Assembly (NCBI RefSeq): GCF_012027305.1
Contig: NZ_SNUF01000003.1
Location: 1 to 64,000, forward strand
DNA from: Thermococcus sp. MAR1
Lineage (GTDB): Archaea > Methanobacteriota_B > Thermococci > Thermococcales > Thermococcaceae
Direction of reading: 5' to 3'
Length of the DNA stretch: 64,000 bases
The position numbers and the translations under genes are program-made. Shown here piece by piece: positions 16,543 through 24,189 of this stretch. The notes under the pieces are model-generated. The model had not been told where the DNA came from, did no database searches, and was given only the letters and a program-made list of their open reading frames with translations. How positions within the stretch are numbered: the stretch's first letter is position 1; every line of letters starts with the position of its first letter.

Positions 16543-17103
16543 ATGGAGGATATGAAAGGCCAACTCATCGACATGTTCTTCTCCGAGGGAGCCATACTCT
16601 TCGGCCGCTTCGTTCTCACCTCCGGAAAAGAGAGTGACTATTACATCAACGTCAAGAAGCTCTCCACCAACCCGAGAGCACTGAGGATAATCGCGAGGCT
16701 GATGGCAGAGAGGACTAAAGCGTTTGGCATCGAGTTCGACAGGATTGCTGGCCCGGAGCTTGGAGCGGTGCCGATAGCGACGGCCCTGTCCCTGGAAACC
16801 GGAAAGCCCCTAGTCATAGTCCGCAAGAAGCCCAAGGGACACGGCACCGGAAGCCAGATCGAGGGGGAAGTAAAACCGGGCGAGAGGATACTCCTGGTTG
16901 AGGACGTTACGACAACCGGCGGGAGCGTTCTGAAAGCCGCTAAGGTTCTGGAGAAGGCTGGGGCGGAGATAGCAGCTATAAGCGTGGTGGTTGACAGGGA
17001 GGAAGGGGCCGGTGAGAGAATAGGGGGGGAGTACCTGTTTATGCCCCTGGTCACGGTTTCAGAGCTTTTTGCCCGCAGGGACTCTGCCGGAGTGAAGGAA
17101 TGA
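16543..17103 (+). CDS. pyrE: Orotate phosphoribosyltransferase
   Basis: The 186-aa enzyme converts orotate and PRPP to OMP in pyrimidine synthesis. [16 protein letters not shown] is the orotate-binding start, [18 protein letters not shown] is the flexible catalytic loop, and [13 protein letters not shown] is the PRPP-binding motif. The ATG at 16543 lies six bases after GAGGGTG; GTG at 16534 is the alternative. A TATA-like TTTTTTAAATTT lies at about 16479-16490. Its 3' end overlaps the convergent MinD-like gene by 45 bases. Confidence 0.93.
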   Translation: MEDMKGQLIDMFFSEGAILFGRFVLTSGKESDYYINVKKLSTNPRALRIIARLMAERTKAFGIEFDRIAGPELGAVPIATALSLETGKPLVIVRKKPKGHGTGSQIEGEVKPGERILLVEDVTTTGGSVLKAAKVLEKAGAEIAAISVVVDREEGAGERIGGEYLFMPLVTVSELFARRDSAGVKE

Positions 17104-17892
17104 AAGTATCGCCTCGTAAAGCCTGTGGAGAAGGCCGTTTCTTTTCTTCCTTCCGAATATCCACTCGTCAAGAACCGAGCCGGCCTCGCTTATGGCCCTT
17201 GAAGCTGGTGCGTGCGGCGCGTACTCTAGGACCGGCCGACCCATGTTCGTTGCCTCCGGAACCTTGTAGTCGTGGGGTATTATGCCGACGACTGGAACGT
17301 CGACGCTGTACTCGAGGAAGTCCACCACGTCGTCGATGTTGGCCGAGGATTCCCTGACCTTGTTGATGATGACACCCACCTTCAGGCCGTAGGCTTCCCC
17401 AAGGGCCTTTAGCTTGACGACCTCGTTCTCCACCATCTTGTGTACCGAGTGTATTGGACAGCGCTCTATCTCGAGTATGATGAGCTGGTATTGGGCTAGT
17501 CGGAAGGTGGATATCGTGTCGAAGGGTATTCCGACGGGGGAGTCTATTATCGTCAGCCTGTACCTGGCCGAGATCTCCCGCACTATATTCCTGAGGCGCT
17601 TGTTGTCAATGTCAAGAACGTCGTACAGCCGTGAACTCCCTGGAAGAACATCAACTCCCGTGTTCACATCATGATACACAGCGTTGAGAACCCTCATGTC
17701 CGGGTTCTTTAGGAGGGTATGAAGGTTGTAGACAGGGTTGTATATGCCGAAATGAAATGCAAGCTTTGGCAGGTACAGGTCACCGTCTATGACGAGCGTT
17801 CTGTAACCATTCCTGGAGAAGTAGGTGCTTAGATTGGCGGTCATGGTGGTCTTCCCTGCACCGCCTCTTCCAGTTATAACGACTGATACCAC
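17059..17892 (-). CDS. MinD/ParA-like ATPase with altered Walker A and amphipathic C-terminus
   Basis: The 277-aa protein is a MinD/ParA-superfamily ATPase. Its P-loop is GRGGAGKTT (residues 8-16). The superfamily signature lysine (GKGG) is replaced by arginine-9, encoded by AGA, while the catalytic Walker lysine-14 is kept. Later landmarks are [11 protein letters not shown] (switch I region), [10 protein letters not shown] (Walker B) and VIINKVRE. The tail [15 protein letters not shown] looks like an amphipathic membrane-targeting helix similar in kind to that of MinD. The start is GTG at 17892, seven bases after GGAGG; a longer TTG form begins at 17928. The upstream neighbour on the same strand is a small winged-helix gene. 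Confidence 0.8.
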   Translation of the reverse strand: MVSVVITGRGGAGKTTMTANLSTYFSRNGYRTLVIDGDLYLPKLAFHFGIYNPVYNLHTLLKNPDMRVLNAVYHDVNTGVDVLPGSSRLYDVLDIDNKRLRNIVREISARYRLTIIDSPVGIPFDTISTFRLAQYQLIILEIERCPIHSVHKMVENEVVKLKALGEAYGLKVGVIINKVRESSANIDDVVDFLEYSVDVPVVGIIPHDYKVPEATNMGRPVLEYAPHAPASRAISEAGSVLDEWIFGRKKRNGLLHRLYEAILSFLHSGRVPAGKKL

Positions 17893-17944
17893 CTCTAGCC
17901 CTCCGGAGGTCCTTGTTATTCTCAGCAAAAATTATTGAAAGTAA

Positions 17945-18160
17945 TCAGAGGTAATCCTCTATGGTCTTGGCCTTGACCATTATTGAAGCCTTCTTCTGGC
18001 CGTAGAAGACCTCAACTAAGCCGTCGGATTCAAGCTGCTTAACGGTTTTTAGAACCGCTGGCATTGGAGTCTCAAGCTCGGCACTCAACGTCTGAAGCGC
18101 CACGGCCCTTTTCTTGGTAGCGAGGGTCTTATAAACAACATCCTTACGCCTGCCGAACAT
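17945..18160 (-). CDS. Small winged-helix DNA-binding protein
   Basis: The 71-aa protein reads as a winged helix-turn-helix. VYKTLATKKRAVALQTLSAELETP is followed by the recognition helix MPAVLKTVKQLESDGLV and a basic wing (EVFYGQKKASIMVK). The ATG at 18160 follows GGTG at a reasonable distance; a GTG at 18169 is possible. It is 52 bases upstream of the MinD-like gene on the same strand and probably heads that operon. An 8-bp inverted repeat brackets its promoter. Confidence 0.7.
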   Translation of the reverse strand: MFGRRKDVVYKTLATKKRAVALQTLSAELETPMPAVLKTVKQLESDGLVEVFYGQKKASIMVKAKTIEDYL

Positions 18161-18223
18161 CAAGGGCACCGATATCTAATTACTCTCTCCTACTAAATAA
18201 ACCTTCTGGGGTAGAGTTCGGCA
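18151..18223. promoter_or_regulatory. Inverted repeat TGCCGAAC/GTTCGGCA around the winged-helix promoter
   Basis: TGCCGAAC (18151-18158, just inside the winged-helix gene) and GTTCGGCA (18216-18223) are perfect reverse complements 57 bases apart. They bracket a minus-strand TATA-like GGTTTATTTAG (about 18201-18212). They could be paired operator half-sites for autoregulation, although an 8-base match over this distance can arise by chance. Confidence 0.3.
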
Positions 18224-18269
18224 CACGTACGAAGGGCAGATTTATAAGGTGCCCACTGGATGAAAAACC

Positions 18270-19523
18270 ATGCGGGGAGTTGTCGAGAGGCTTGACATGG
18301 AAGGTTTGGGCGTCGTGGGACTGGGAAAAAAAGAAATTCACATTCCTTTCACCACACCGGGCGATGTTGTGGAAGTCCGGAGATGGAGGCGGAGAAAGAG
18401 AACACTAATAGCCACGGATTTTGAGGTGGTGGAACCCTCTCAAAACAGGGTCGATCCCAAATGCCCCCACTTTGGAACGTGCGGTGGCTGCCTTCTCCAG
18501 CATATCCCCTACGAGGAGCAGGTTAGGTTTAAATCCGACAAATTGTCCAGGATTTTGGGCTTCGATGTCGAAGTCCTTCCATCGTCCGTGATTTATGGTC
18601 ACAGAAACCGCATCGATGTTGTCATTTCGACAAATGGAATTGGGTTCAGAAGGCGCGGTACCTGGTGGGACGCGGTTGACATCGAGTGGTGTCCAGTTTT
18701 CGGCGAATCCAGCAGGAGGGTTCTCCGCTCCCTCAGGGAGTTTGTAGAGGACTTTAGGCTGAGTCTGTACGAGATACGGAAGAATGAAGGCTTTTTGCGC
18801 TACATCGTCATCCGTGAGGGCAAGTTCACGGGCGAGCTGATGGTTAACCTAGTAACCTCCCCGGGGAAGCTCCCCCCGGAGTTCCCGGAATACTTCAACT
18901 ACGCGACTTCCGTCTACTGGAGCGTCAATAGAACGCAGAGCGACGTTTCGTATGGTGAGATAGAGCGCTTCTGGGGAAGCGAGTTCATACGGGAGCGGCT
19001 CGACGACGTTACCTACCTGATCCATCCAAACAGCTTCTTCCAGACGAACAGCTATGCCGCTGTAACGCTGGTTAGGAAGGTGGCCGAACTGGTCGACGGT
19101 GGGAGGGTTCTTGACCTCTACTCCGGCGTTGGGACCTTCGGCATCTACCTGGCCAAGAGGGGCTTCGAGGTGGAGGGAATCGAAGCCAACCCCTTTGCTG
19201 TGGAAATGGCCAACAGGAACGTTGAGCTGAACGGTGTTGATGCGACCTTCAGTGTTGGTGAGGACAAGAACGTCGAAAATCTTTCGGAATACGAGACGAT
19301 AATCGTTGATCCTCCAAGGGCGGGGTTGCATCCCAAACTGATAAAGAAAATCTTAAAAGACAAACCGCAAAGCATCGTTTACGTCTCCTGCAATCCGAAG
19401 ACCCTCAGAGCTAATCTCGATGAACTGGAGGGAGTTTACTCTCCAGAGACTGCAGTGGGAATCGATATGTTCCCGCACACGCCTCACGTGGAGACGGTTG
19501 TCAAACTTAAACTCAAGGTTTAA
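18270..19523 (+). CDS. TrmA/RlmD family RNA (uracil-5-)-methyltransferase
   Basis: The 417-aa SAM-dependent enzyme belongs to the TrmA/RumA family, which makes 5-methyluridine in tRNA (U54) or 23S rRNA. An N-terminal TRAM-like segment is followed by the [4Fe-4S] ligands CPHFGTCGGC (about 62-71). The SAM site is VLDLYSGVGTFGIYLA, and the catalytic block is IIVDPPRAG plus VYVSCNPKTL, containing the nucleophilic cysteine. Thermococcales carry two paralogues with different RNA targets, and I cannot assign this one with certainty. TATA-like GATTTATAAGG at 18239-18249 leaves at most a short leader. Confidence 0.87.
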   Translation: MRGVVERLDMEGLGVVGLGKKEIHIPFTTPGDVVEVRRWRRRKRTLIATDFEVVEPSQNRVDPKCPHFGTCGGCLLQHIPYEEQVRFKSDKLSRILGFDVEVLPSSVIYGHRNRIDVVISTNGIGFRRRGTWWDAVDIEWCPVFGESSRRVLRSLREFVEDFRLSLYEIRKNEGFLRYIVIREGKFTGELMVNLVTSPGKLPPEFPEYFNYATSVYWSVNRTQSDVSYGEIERFWGSEFIRERLDDVTYLIHPNSFFQTNSYAAVTLVRKVAELVDGGRVLDLYSGVGTFGIYLAKRGFEVEGIEANPFAVEMANRNVELNGVDATFSVGEDKNVENLSEYETIIVDPPRAGLHPKLIKKILKDKPQSIVYVSCNPKTLRANLDELEGVYSPETAVGIDMFPHTPHVETVVKLKLKV

Positions 19524-19528
19524 CTTTA

Positions 19529-19556
19529 GAACCAATAGGTTCAAAAACTTAATATA
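19529..19556 (+). promoter_or_regulatory. lrpA promoter with perfect inverted repeat upstream of TATA
   Basis: GAACC-AATA-GGTTC (19529-19542) is a perfect inverted repeat placed immediately before an A-rich BRE and the TATA-like CTTAATATA (about 19548-19556). The ATG of lrpA is at 19593. The placement suits autoregulation by the Lrp-type product, which binds as dimers to such sites. The binding itself is inferred. Confidence 0.5.
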
Positions 19557-19592
19557 CCTAGTCCCCATAACTTTAAACAGAGGTGATGAAAA

Positions 19593-20018
19593 ATGCTTGA
19601 TGAAAGGGACAGGATCATAATCGAAATGCTCACCAAGGACGCCCGCACTCCGTTCACGGAGATAGCCAAGGTTCTTGGCATAAGCGAGACCGCCGTAAGG
19701 AAGAGGGTTAAGGCCCTCGAAGAGGCCGGAGTTATAAAGCAGTACACCGTTGTCGTTGACCCATCGAAGCTCGGCTACAACCTCGTCAGCCTCACTGGCG
19801 TTGACACACTGCCGGAGAAGATATTCGACGTTGCGAGCAAGCTCAAGGAGTTTGAGTTTGTCAGGAGCGTCTACCTCACCAGCGGTGACCACATGATAAT
19901 GACCGAGGTCTGGGCCAAGGACGGGGAGGACCTCTCCGACATAATCTCCAACAAAATAGGCAAGATAGACGGTGTTACCAAGGTCTGCCCGGCAATAATC
20001 CTTGAGAAGCTGAAGTGA
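19593..20018 (+). CDS. lrpA: Lrp/AsnC family transcriptional regulator (LrpA-like)
   Basis: The 141-aa protein closely resembles Pyrococcus LrpA. The N-terminal HTH runs from [19 protein letters not shown] to [19 protein letters not shown]. The C-terminal RAM/ligand-binding domain carries [16 protein letters not shown], the [14 protein letters not shown] strand and the ending [14 protein letters not shown]. Such proteins form octameric dimers; P. furiosus LrpA represses its own gene. A GAGGTGAT site precedes the ATG, and a perfect inverted repeat lies at the promoter. Confidence 0.92.
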   Translation: MLDERDRIIIEMLTKDARTPFTEIAKVLGISETAVRKRVKALEEAGVIKQYTVVVDPSKLGYNLVSLTGVDTLPEKIFDVASKLKEFEFVRSVYLTSGDHMIMTEVWAKDGEDLSDIISNKIGKIDGVTKVCPAIILEKLK

Positions 20019-20125
20019 GCCCTTCTTTCTCTTTTTGGATTTTTACAGTTTTTGGCCTTATATACGAGTATACTAGTTGCTCTAAAAACTGTTGGATCTG
20101 AGAAGAGGTGTCCACGAGAATATTA

Positions 20126-20203
20126 TGGTGCGGTGGCCGGGATTCGAACCCGGGTTACCGGCTTGGGAGGCCGGTGTCCTAGACCAGGCTAGACTACCAC
20201 CGC
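20126..20203 (-). tRNA. tRNA-Gly (anticodon CCC), CCA encoded
   Basis: On the minus strand the acceptor stem is GCGGTGG (20203-20197) with CCACCGC (20036-type partner at 20036+100, that is 20136-20130), discriminator A at 20129 and CCA at 20128-20126. The anticodon stem is CCGGC/GCCGG with CCC at 20167-20165. The T arm contains GGTTCGAATCC. There is no intron. A minus-strand TATA-like ACTTTTAAAGT lies at about 20236-20246, some 35 bases upstream. Confidence 0.96.
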
Positions 20204-20247
20204 TCGGCCCAGCCCGTAATATAGGGCATCCCCTAACTTTAAAAGTT

Positions 20248-20850
20248 TTATCCCTTCTTTCTCCCCACGATGAGACGGACTATTCCCCGGTAGTGGCTCT
20301 CCTCGTGCTCGATTTCGAAGTAATTTCTGGCCAAAAGGTGCGTTTCCCTCAGCGTGTTGTCGTCCAGCAACAGACCAAGGAGAACGTCAAGGGGCTTGAG
20401 GAACAGCCAGTTCAAGAGTCTGCAGTCGCTCTTCGTGTGCTCAAGGAAAATCGCCCTCCCGCCGGGCTTTAGGACGCGGTGGATTTCTCTCATGGCCTTC
20501 TCAGGATTTGGAACCGTACAGAAGACGAAGGAACTCACCACTGTATCGAAGCTTTTACCTGGAAATTCGAGCCTCTCGGCGTCCATGACGTGAAAACTAG
20601 CCTCCAGGCCGAGCTTTTTGGCCCTCTTTCTTGCTATATCAAGCATCTCCGGGACGGCATCCACCACGTGGAGTTCGATGTCCTTGGGATAGTAAGGAAG
20701 CATCTTTCCAACGCCAACGCCGATTTCGAGGACCCTTCCGCGGGCAAAGCTTGCCGCCTTTTTTCTGAGTGGACAGAAAAACCTGTCTAGGGGCTTTTCC
20801 AGGACATCGTAGCGCTCTCCCAGCTTCGCGTACTTCTCCCTGAAGCTCAT
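20248..20850 (-). CDS. Class I SAM-dependent methyltransferase
   Basis: The 200-aa protein has the standard class I methyltransferase core. VLEIGVGVGKMLPYYP is the SAM-binding glycine loop, HVVDAVPEMLDIARKRA is motif II, FHVMDAERLEFPGKSFDTVV is the adenine-contact region, and VLKPGGRAIFLEHTKSD follows. It resembles UbiE and phospholipid N-methyltransferase-like enzymes. The hydrophobic LLNWLFLKPLDVLLGLLL segment after motif VI suggests a lipid or membrane-associated substrate (inference). No ribosome site is evident, and the TATA-like GGTTTTTAATC about 27 bases upstream suggests a leaderless message. Confidence 0.82.
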   Translation of the reverse strand: MSFREKYAKLGERYDVLEKPLDRFFCPLRKKAASFARGRVLEIGVGVGKMLPYYPKDIELHVVDAVPEMLDIARKRAKKLGLEASFHVMDAERLEFPGKSFDTVVSSFVFCTVPNPEKAMREIHRVLKPGGRAIFLEHTKSDCRLLNWLFLKPLDVLLGLLLDDNTLRETHLLARNYFEIEHEESHYRGIVRLIVGRKKG

Positions 20851-20944
20851 ACCAGGTGGTCTGCCGTTGAGATTAAAAACCCTCCCCCGATCCGGGTCGG
20901 CAGGCTTTTAAGGCCCGACCCCAAAGCTCCCCCCGGTGATGCTC

Positions 20945-21580
20945 ATGCCGTATCTGCTGATAGAGCACCTTGAGGAGCTGAGGGAGTGGGTTCTGCTGGA
21001 GTACAAGCACGCGAGCGAGTGGTGGGGGGAAAAGCTGATATTCACCAACGTAGAGCCGCACGAGAGGGAAGAGCTGGCGAAGCTGGGGAGCGTTTTGACC
21101 CAGAGCGTTACCGAGTTCCCATTCAACAGGTCAAAGCTCATAATCCTCGACCCCTTCGCGGAGGAGGAGCTGAAACCTGAGGACATTGAGGAGGACAGCA
21201 TAATCGTCGTGGGTGGAATCCTCGGAGACTTTGAGTTCACCGGAAAAACAAAGAAGTTCATAACCGAGAAGATCGAAGGAGCGAAGGCCAGGCACATCGG
21301 GAGCGTGCAGTTCTCCATAGACGGCTCGGCGATAGTGGCAAAGCTCATCGCCGAAGGGAAGAGGCTGGAGGAGATTGAGTACGAGCTGAACCCGACGATA
21401 AAGCTGGACGAGTTCAGCGAGATAACGCTCCACTACGCGGTGCCAAAGCTGAACGGAAAGCTCTTACTAACGCCTGGCCTGATAGAACTCCAGAAGAGGG
21501 AGCTTGGGTACACCGAGGCTGACGATGAGATAAGCGACGAGGAGCTAATAGAGTTTTTTGAGGGGGAGAGGTATTTTTGA
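20945..21580 (+). CDS. SPOUT-superfamily methyltransferase, Sfm1-like
   Basis: The 211-aa protein matches the family containing yeast Sfm1, a SPOUT-fold arginine methyltransferase of ribosomal protein S3. Shared features are the N-terminal IEHLEELREWVLLEY segment, the ILDPFAEEELKPED strand, and the trefoil-knot glycines GGILGDFEFTGKTK, followed by HIGSVQFSIDGSA. An archaeal member may act on a ribosomal protein or on RNA, and I cannot decide which. I chose the ATG at 20945 because it lies five bases after GGTGA and gives the family N-terminus. The C-terminal tail is very acidic. Confidence 0.75.
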   Translation: MPYLLIEHLEELREWVLLEYKHASEWWGEKLIFTNVEPHEREELAKLGSVLTQSVTEFPFNRSKLIILDPFAEEELKPEDIEEDSIIVVGGILGDFEFTGKTKKFITEKIEGAKARHIGSVQFSIDGSAIVAKLIAEGKRLEEIEYELNPTIKLDEFSEITLHYAVPKLNGKLLLTPGLIELQKRELGYTEADDEISDEELIEFFEGERYF

Positions 21581-21707
21581 GTTTGAATTGTTAATTATTA
21601 TGTGCGTTGTAGCTTAATCAACGGTATAGCAATGTTTTTGATTGCTACATTGTGGTAGGAACAAAAAGTTTTTTAATCTGAACGGTACTAATAAGATGGG
21701 TGGTACT

Positions 21708-22148
21708 ATGGCAAATATGAAAAAACTCTTGATATGGATTGGTGCTGTGATTGGGATTCTACTGATTATATTTTTGGGGTTAATGGCATTTGCCCCGGAA
21801 ACTGTTCAAGAAGCGGTACCCCATGAGAGAATGGTAACTATTGCTAGTGGTACATATGCTGTTGATCCAGGAACCACCCGAAAGTTTAGTTTTAGTATTC
21901 CATATGGTGCCAGTGATGTGAGGATCAATTTAGAGTTTGAAGCTAGAGGTGGTTCAGGAGATGATATTATTGTTAAAATTGTTGATTCTACCGGGAGAGT
22001 TGTATACAATAGTGGTCAAGTCACGAGGGCACATACCACAATTAACCTTTACAAGGAGGGTACATATTATCTGATACTAGATAATACTTTTTCGTTAGTC
22101 TCATCCAAAGAAGTTACTGTGCATGCCAGATTAGTATATATTGGGTAG
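21708..22148 (+). CDS. Membrane-anchored extracytoplasmic protein with GOLD-like beta domain
   Basis: The 146-aa protein has a basic start and one hydrophobic helix (about residues 5-27, LIWIGAVIGILLIIFLGLM). A beta-rich domain follows outside the membrane: YAVDPGTTRKFSFSIPYG, NLEFEARGGSGDDIIVKIVDS, then GTYYLILDNTFSLVSSKEVTV. That order resembles GOLD/emp24-type sandwiches. The gene and its upstream region are much more AT-rich than their neighbours, suggesting recent acquisition. A GGTGGT site precedes the ATG. An inverted repeat TAGCAAT/ATTGCTA lies at 21627-21647. Function unknown. Confidence 0.65.
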   Translation: MANMKKLLIWIGAVIGILLIIFLGLMAFAPETVQEAVPHERMVTIASGTYAVDPGTTRKFSFSIPYGASDVRINLEFEARGGSGDDIIVKIVDSTGRVVYNSGQVTRAHTTINLYKEGTYYLILDNTFSLVSSKEVTVHARLVYIG

Positions 22149-22157
22149 TTTTATTCT

Positions 22158-22442
22158 TTACCTCACTACTCTCTCTATCTCCCTCCAAACCCTCTCCCTG
22201 TCGGCCTTGTCAACCACCAGAAATACCTCTTGGACGCTCCCGTCGCTCTTGGCTATCAGCTTCAGCCCTGTGGTCGTTTCTCGCGAGACCTTTATCTCGA
22301 AGCCCCTCGAATCGCTCGCGTAAATCCTGCCTGGAATGACTTTCTTAACTCCCGGTATGGCTGCTATCCTCTCCAGTGGCTTTTCAAGGCCCTTCAGGAA
22401 GTGGTGCTCCCTCTTGACTCCCCTCTTGAAGTGCTTCGGCAT
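22158..22442 (-). CDS. DUF2103 family protein
   Basis: The 94-aa protein resembles the small archaeal DUF2103 family, sometimes labelled a predicted metal-binding protein. KHFKRGVKREHHFLKGLEKPLERIAAIPGVKKVIPGRI at the N-terminus holds basic residues and two adjacent histidines. The rest is a compact alpha/beta fold of about 60 residues. It lies 31 bases upstream of nothing on its own strand but directly after arcS on the minus strand, so it may be the last gene of the coiled-coil/arcS operon. Function unknown. Confidence 0.65.
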   Translation of the reverse strand: MPKHFKRGVKREHHFLKGLEKPLERIAAIPGVKKVIPGRIYASDSRGFEIKVSRETTTGLKLIAKSDGSVQEVFLVVDKADRERVWREIERVVR

Positions 22443-22473
22443 GTGGGAAGATAGAAAAGCGGGTTTTTAGGAG

Positions 22474-24180
22474 TTACGCCCTCTTCCTGACCTTAACCGC
22501 AACACCCTTCCTGGCTCTAACCATCTCCTCTCCAGCCAAAACCGCCTTCCCGACGCCCGTTACCTTTCCGTCCCTCACTATGCCCACTATGTCGTCCGGC
22601 CTTATTGCCGGATCGGCCTCGTCAACGCCGACCGCGAAGACGTCACCGCGGAGCTCGAAGTCCACCTTCACCCAGTAGGCCTCGAGGGCATCGTATATCC
22701 TCTGCATTCCATAGGGTGTGACGCTTATCACGCCGTCCTTGAAGGTTCCGGTCTGCTGGTTGTCAATGAAGAGGCGGAGCATCTTGGAGCCCTTGACCTT
22801 CCCGCCGTCCGGCAGAACCGCCTCTCCGGCACCAACGCCGAAGTAGAAGTCGAAGACCTTCCTTATGCCCTCGAAGTAGCGGTACGTCCTGTCTTCCTTG
22901 GTTCCCTCAAGCTCGAACTCCCCGAGGGTTTCAGTTAGTGACCTGAGACTCTCCTTGCTCGTGGTCCCGTTCTCAAGGCGGGTGAAGATTATCTCCCTGC
23001 CTGTCATTTCAGCGGCCATCTTGGCTATCTCCACGTAGGCTTCATCCAGGTGCGCTATTATCGGAACGTCCTTCGGGTACTTTTCAAGGGTTTTCGCCAG
23101 AAGCTCGGCCGCCGGTTTAATCTCCTCCTCGTTCCAGTGGCCGGTGACGACTATGTCGTACTTTGCTAACCACTGCCACTCCCGTGGAACGACACCGAAG
23201 GGCGAAGTCAGAATCAGCTCGTGGGCTCTGGCTATTCCTGAGCCAAGGGCCTCCTTAACCGCCTTCCGGTAGAGGGTGTGGGAGCGGGAGAAGGAGTAGG
23301 GCTTCTTGGCAGAGCAGGGGAAGAGGAGAACCAGCTCGGTGTTCTTCGGTGGGACGAAGCGCTCGGCAACTCTTGAATGCCATCTCCTAACTTCCGGCCT
23401 TCTAATCGAGGCGTCGCTTATGAAGTAAACGGTCTCCCTCTGGATCGGCGTGTATTTCTCGAGGTAGTCGTGATGCTCCAAATCGGCTATGCGGAGTATT
23501 CCCGCGTGGTACTGGGTGCTGAAGAAGTTCTCAACGAGGTAGCGGAGCTTCCCTTCCTTCAAGGCTTTCCTCACGTGGAGTATCGTCTCCCTGGCGAAGT
23601 CGAGGGAGTTGGGTTTTTCACTCCAGATGAAGGGGCTATACCCGGTGAACCCCTTACCCTCGAAGTCGTAGAGCTTGAGCGAGCGGGTGTCGAAGGCATC
23701 GACGCCGAGGTAAGCGGCCAGCGGATAGAAGAACGGTTCCAGATCGGCGATTATCATAACGTTGGGGAACCTCTCGCGCAGCTCCCTGATTATCTTCACG
23801 AAGTAGCGGTACTCCCTCACCAGAATCTTTGAGTTGCCCAGATAGACGGCATCGAAGCTGTAGCGCTCGATTATCTTGAAGAACTCGCCCAGGTAGGAGG
23901 TCCTTCTCAAAGCCGGCAGGTAGAAGGCGTTGAAGCCGTCGTAGTTTACGCTCCAGAGCCTCCCGAGGGCCTTCTCTATCACATCGCCCGGCGTGTAGAA
24001 GCCGAGGGGTATGGATGGGGCCAGGTTGAAGTCGTACTCCCCGGGCTCCTTGGGGTAGAAGAAGGAGTTGAAGGGAGAGAGTGTAAAGTCTACCCCTGCC
24101 AGTGCGGGGGTCTTGAACGAGTACTCCCCAAGCCTTACGAGGCCCAGCCTTCCAGGCCCCTCATGCCTGATGACTTCCAT
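22474..24180 (-). CDS. arcS: Archaeosine synthase ArcS (TgtA2)
   Basis: The 568-aa protein matches ArcS. It acts on preQ0 at position 15 of tRNA; in Thermococcus the enzyme attaches lysine, and a radical SAM partner (RaSEA) then releases archaeosine. The N-terminal part is TGT-like but without the transglycosylase active site. The ArcS-specific PCSAKKPYS motif is at residues 288-296. A PUA RNA-binding domain occupies about 495-568 (VDEADPAIRPDDIVGIV and VRARKGVAVKVR). It begins nine bases after a coiled-coil gene. RaSEA is not in this window. Confidence 0.9.
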   Translation of the reverse strand: MEVIRHEGPGRLGLVRLGEYSFKTPALAGVDFTLSPFNSFFYPKEPGEYDFNLAPSIPLGFYTPGDVIEKALGRLWSVNYDGFNAFYLPALRRTSYLGEFFKIIERYSFDAVYLGNSKILVREYRYFVKIIRELRERFPNVMIIADLEPFFYPLAAYLGVDAFDTRSLKLYDFEGKGFTGYSPFIWSEKPNSLDFARETILHVRKALKEGKLRYLVENFFSTQYHAGILRIADLEHHDYLEKYTPIQRETVYFISDASIRRPEVRRWHSRVAERFVPPKNTELVLLFPCSAKKPYSFSRSHTLYRKAVKEALGSGIARAHELILTSPFGVVPREWQWLAKYDIVVTGHWNEEEIKPAAELLAKTLEKYPKDVPIIAHLDEAYVEIAKMAAEMTGREIIFTRLENGTTSKESLRSLTETLGEFELEGTKEDRTYRYFEGIRKVFDFYFGVGAGEAVLPDGGKVKGSKMLRLFIDNQQTGTFKDGVISVTPYGMQRIYDALEAYWVKVDFELRGDVFAVGVDEADPAIRPDDIVGIVRDGKVTGVGKAVLAGEEMVRARKGVAVKVRKRA

Positions 24181-24189
24181 AGCCAGGCC

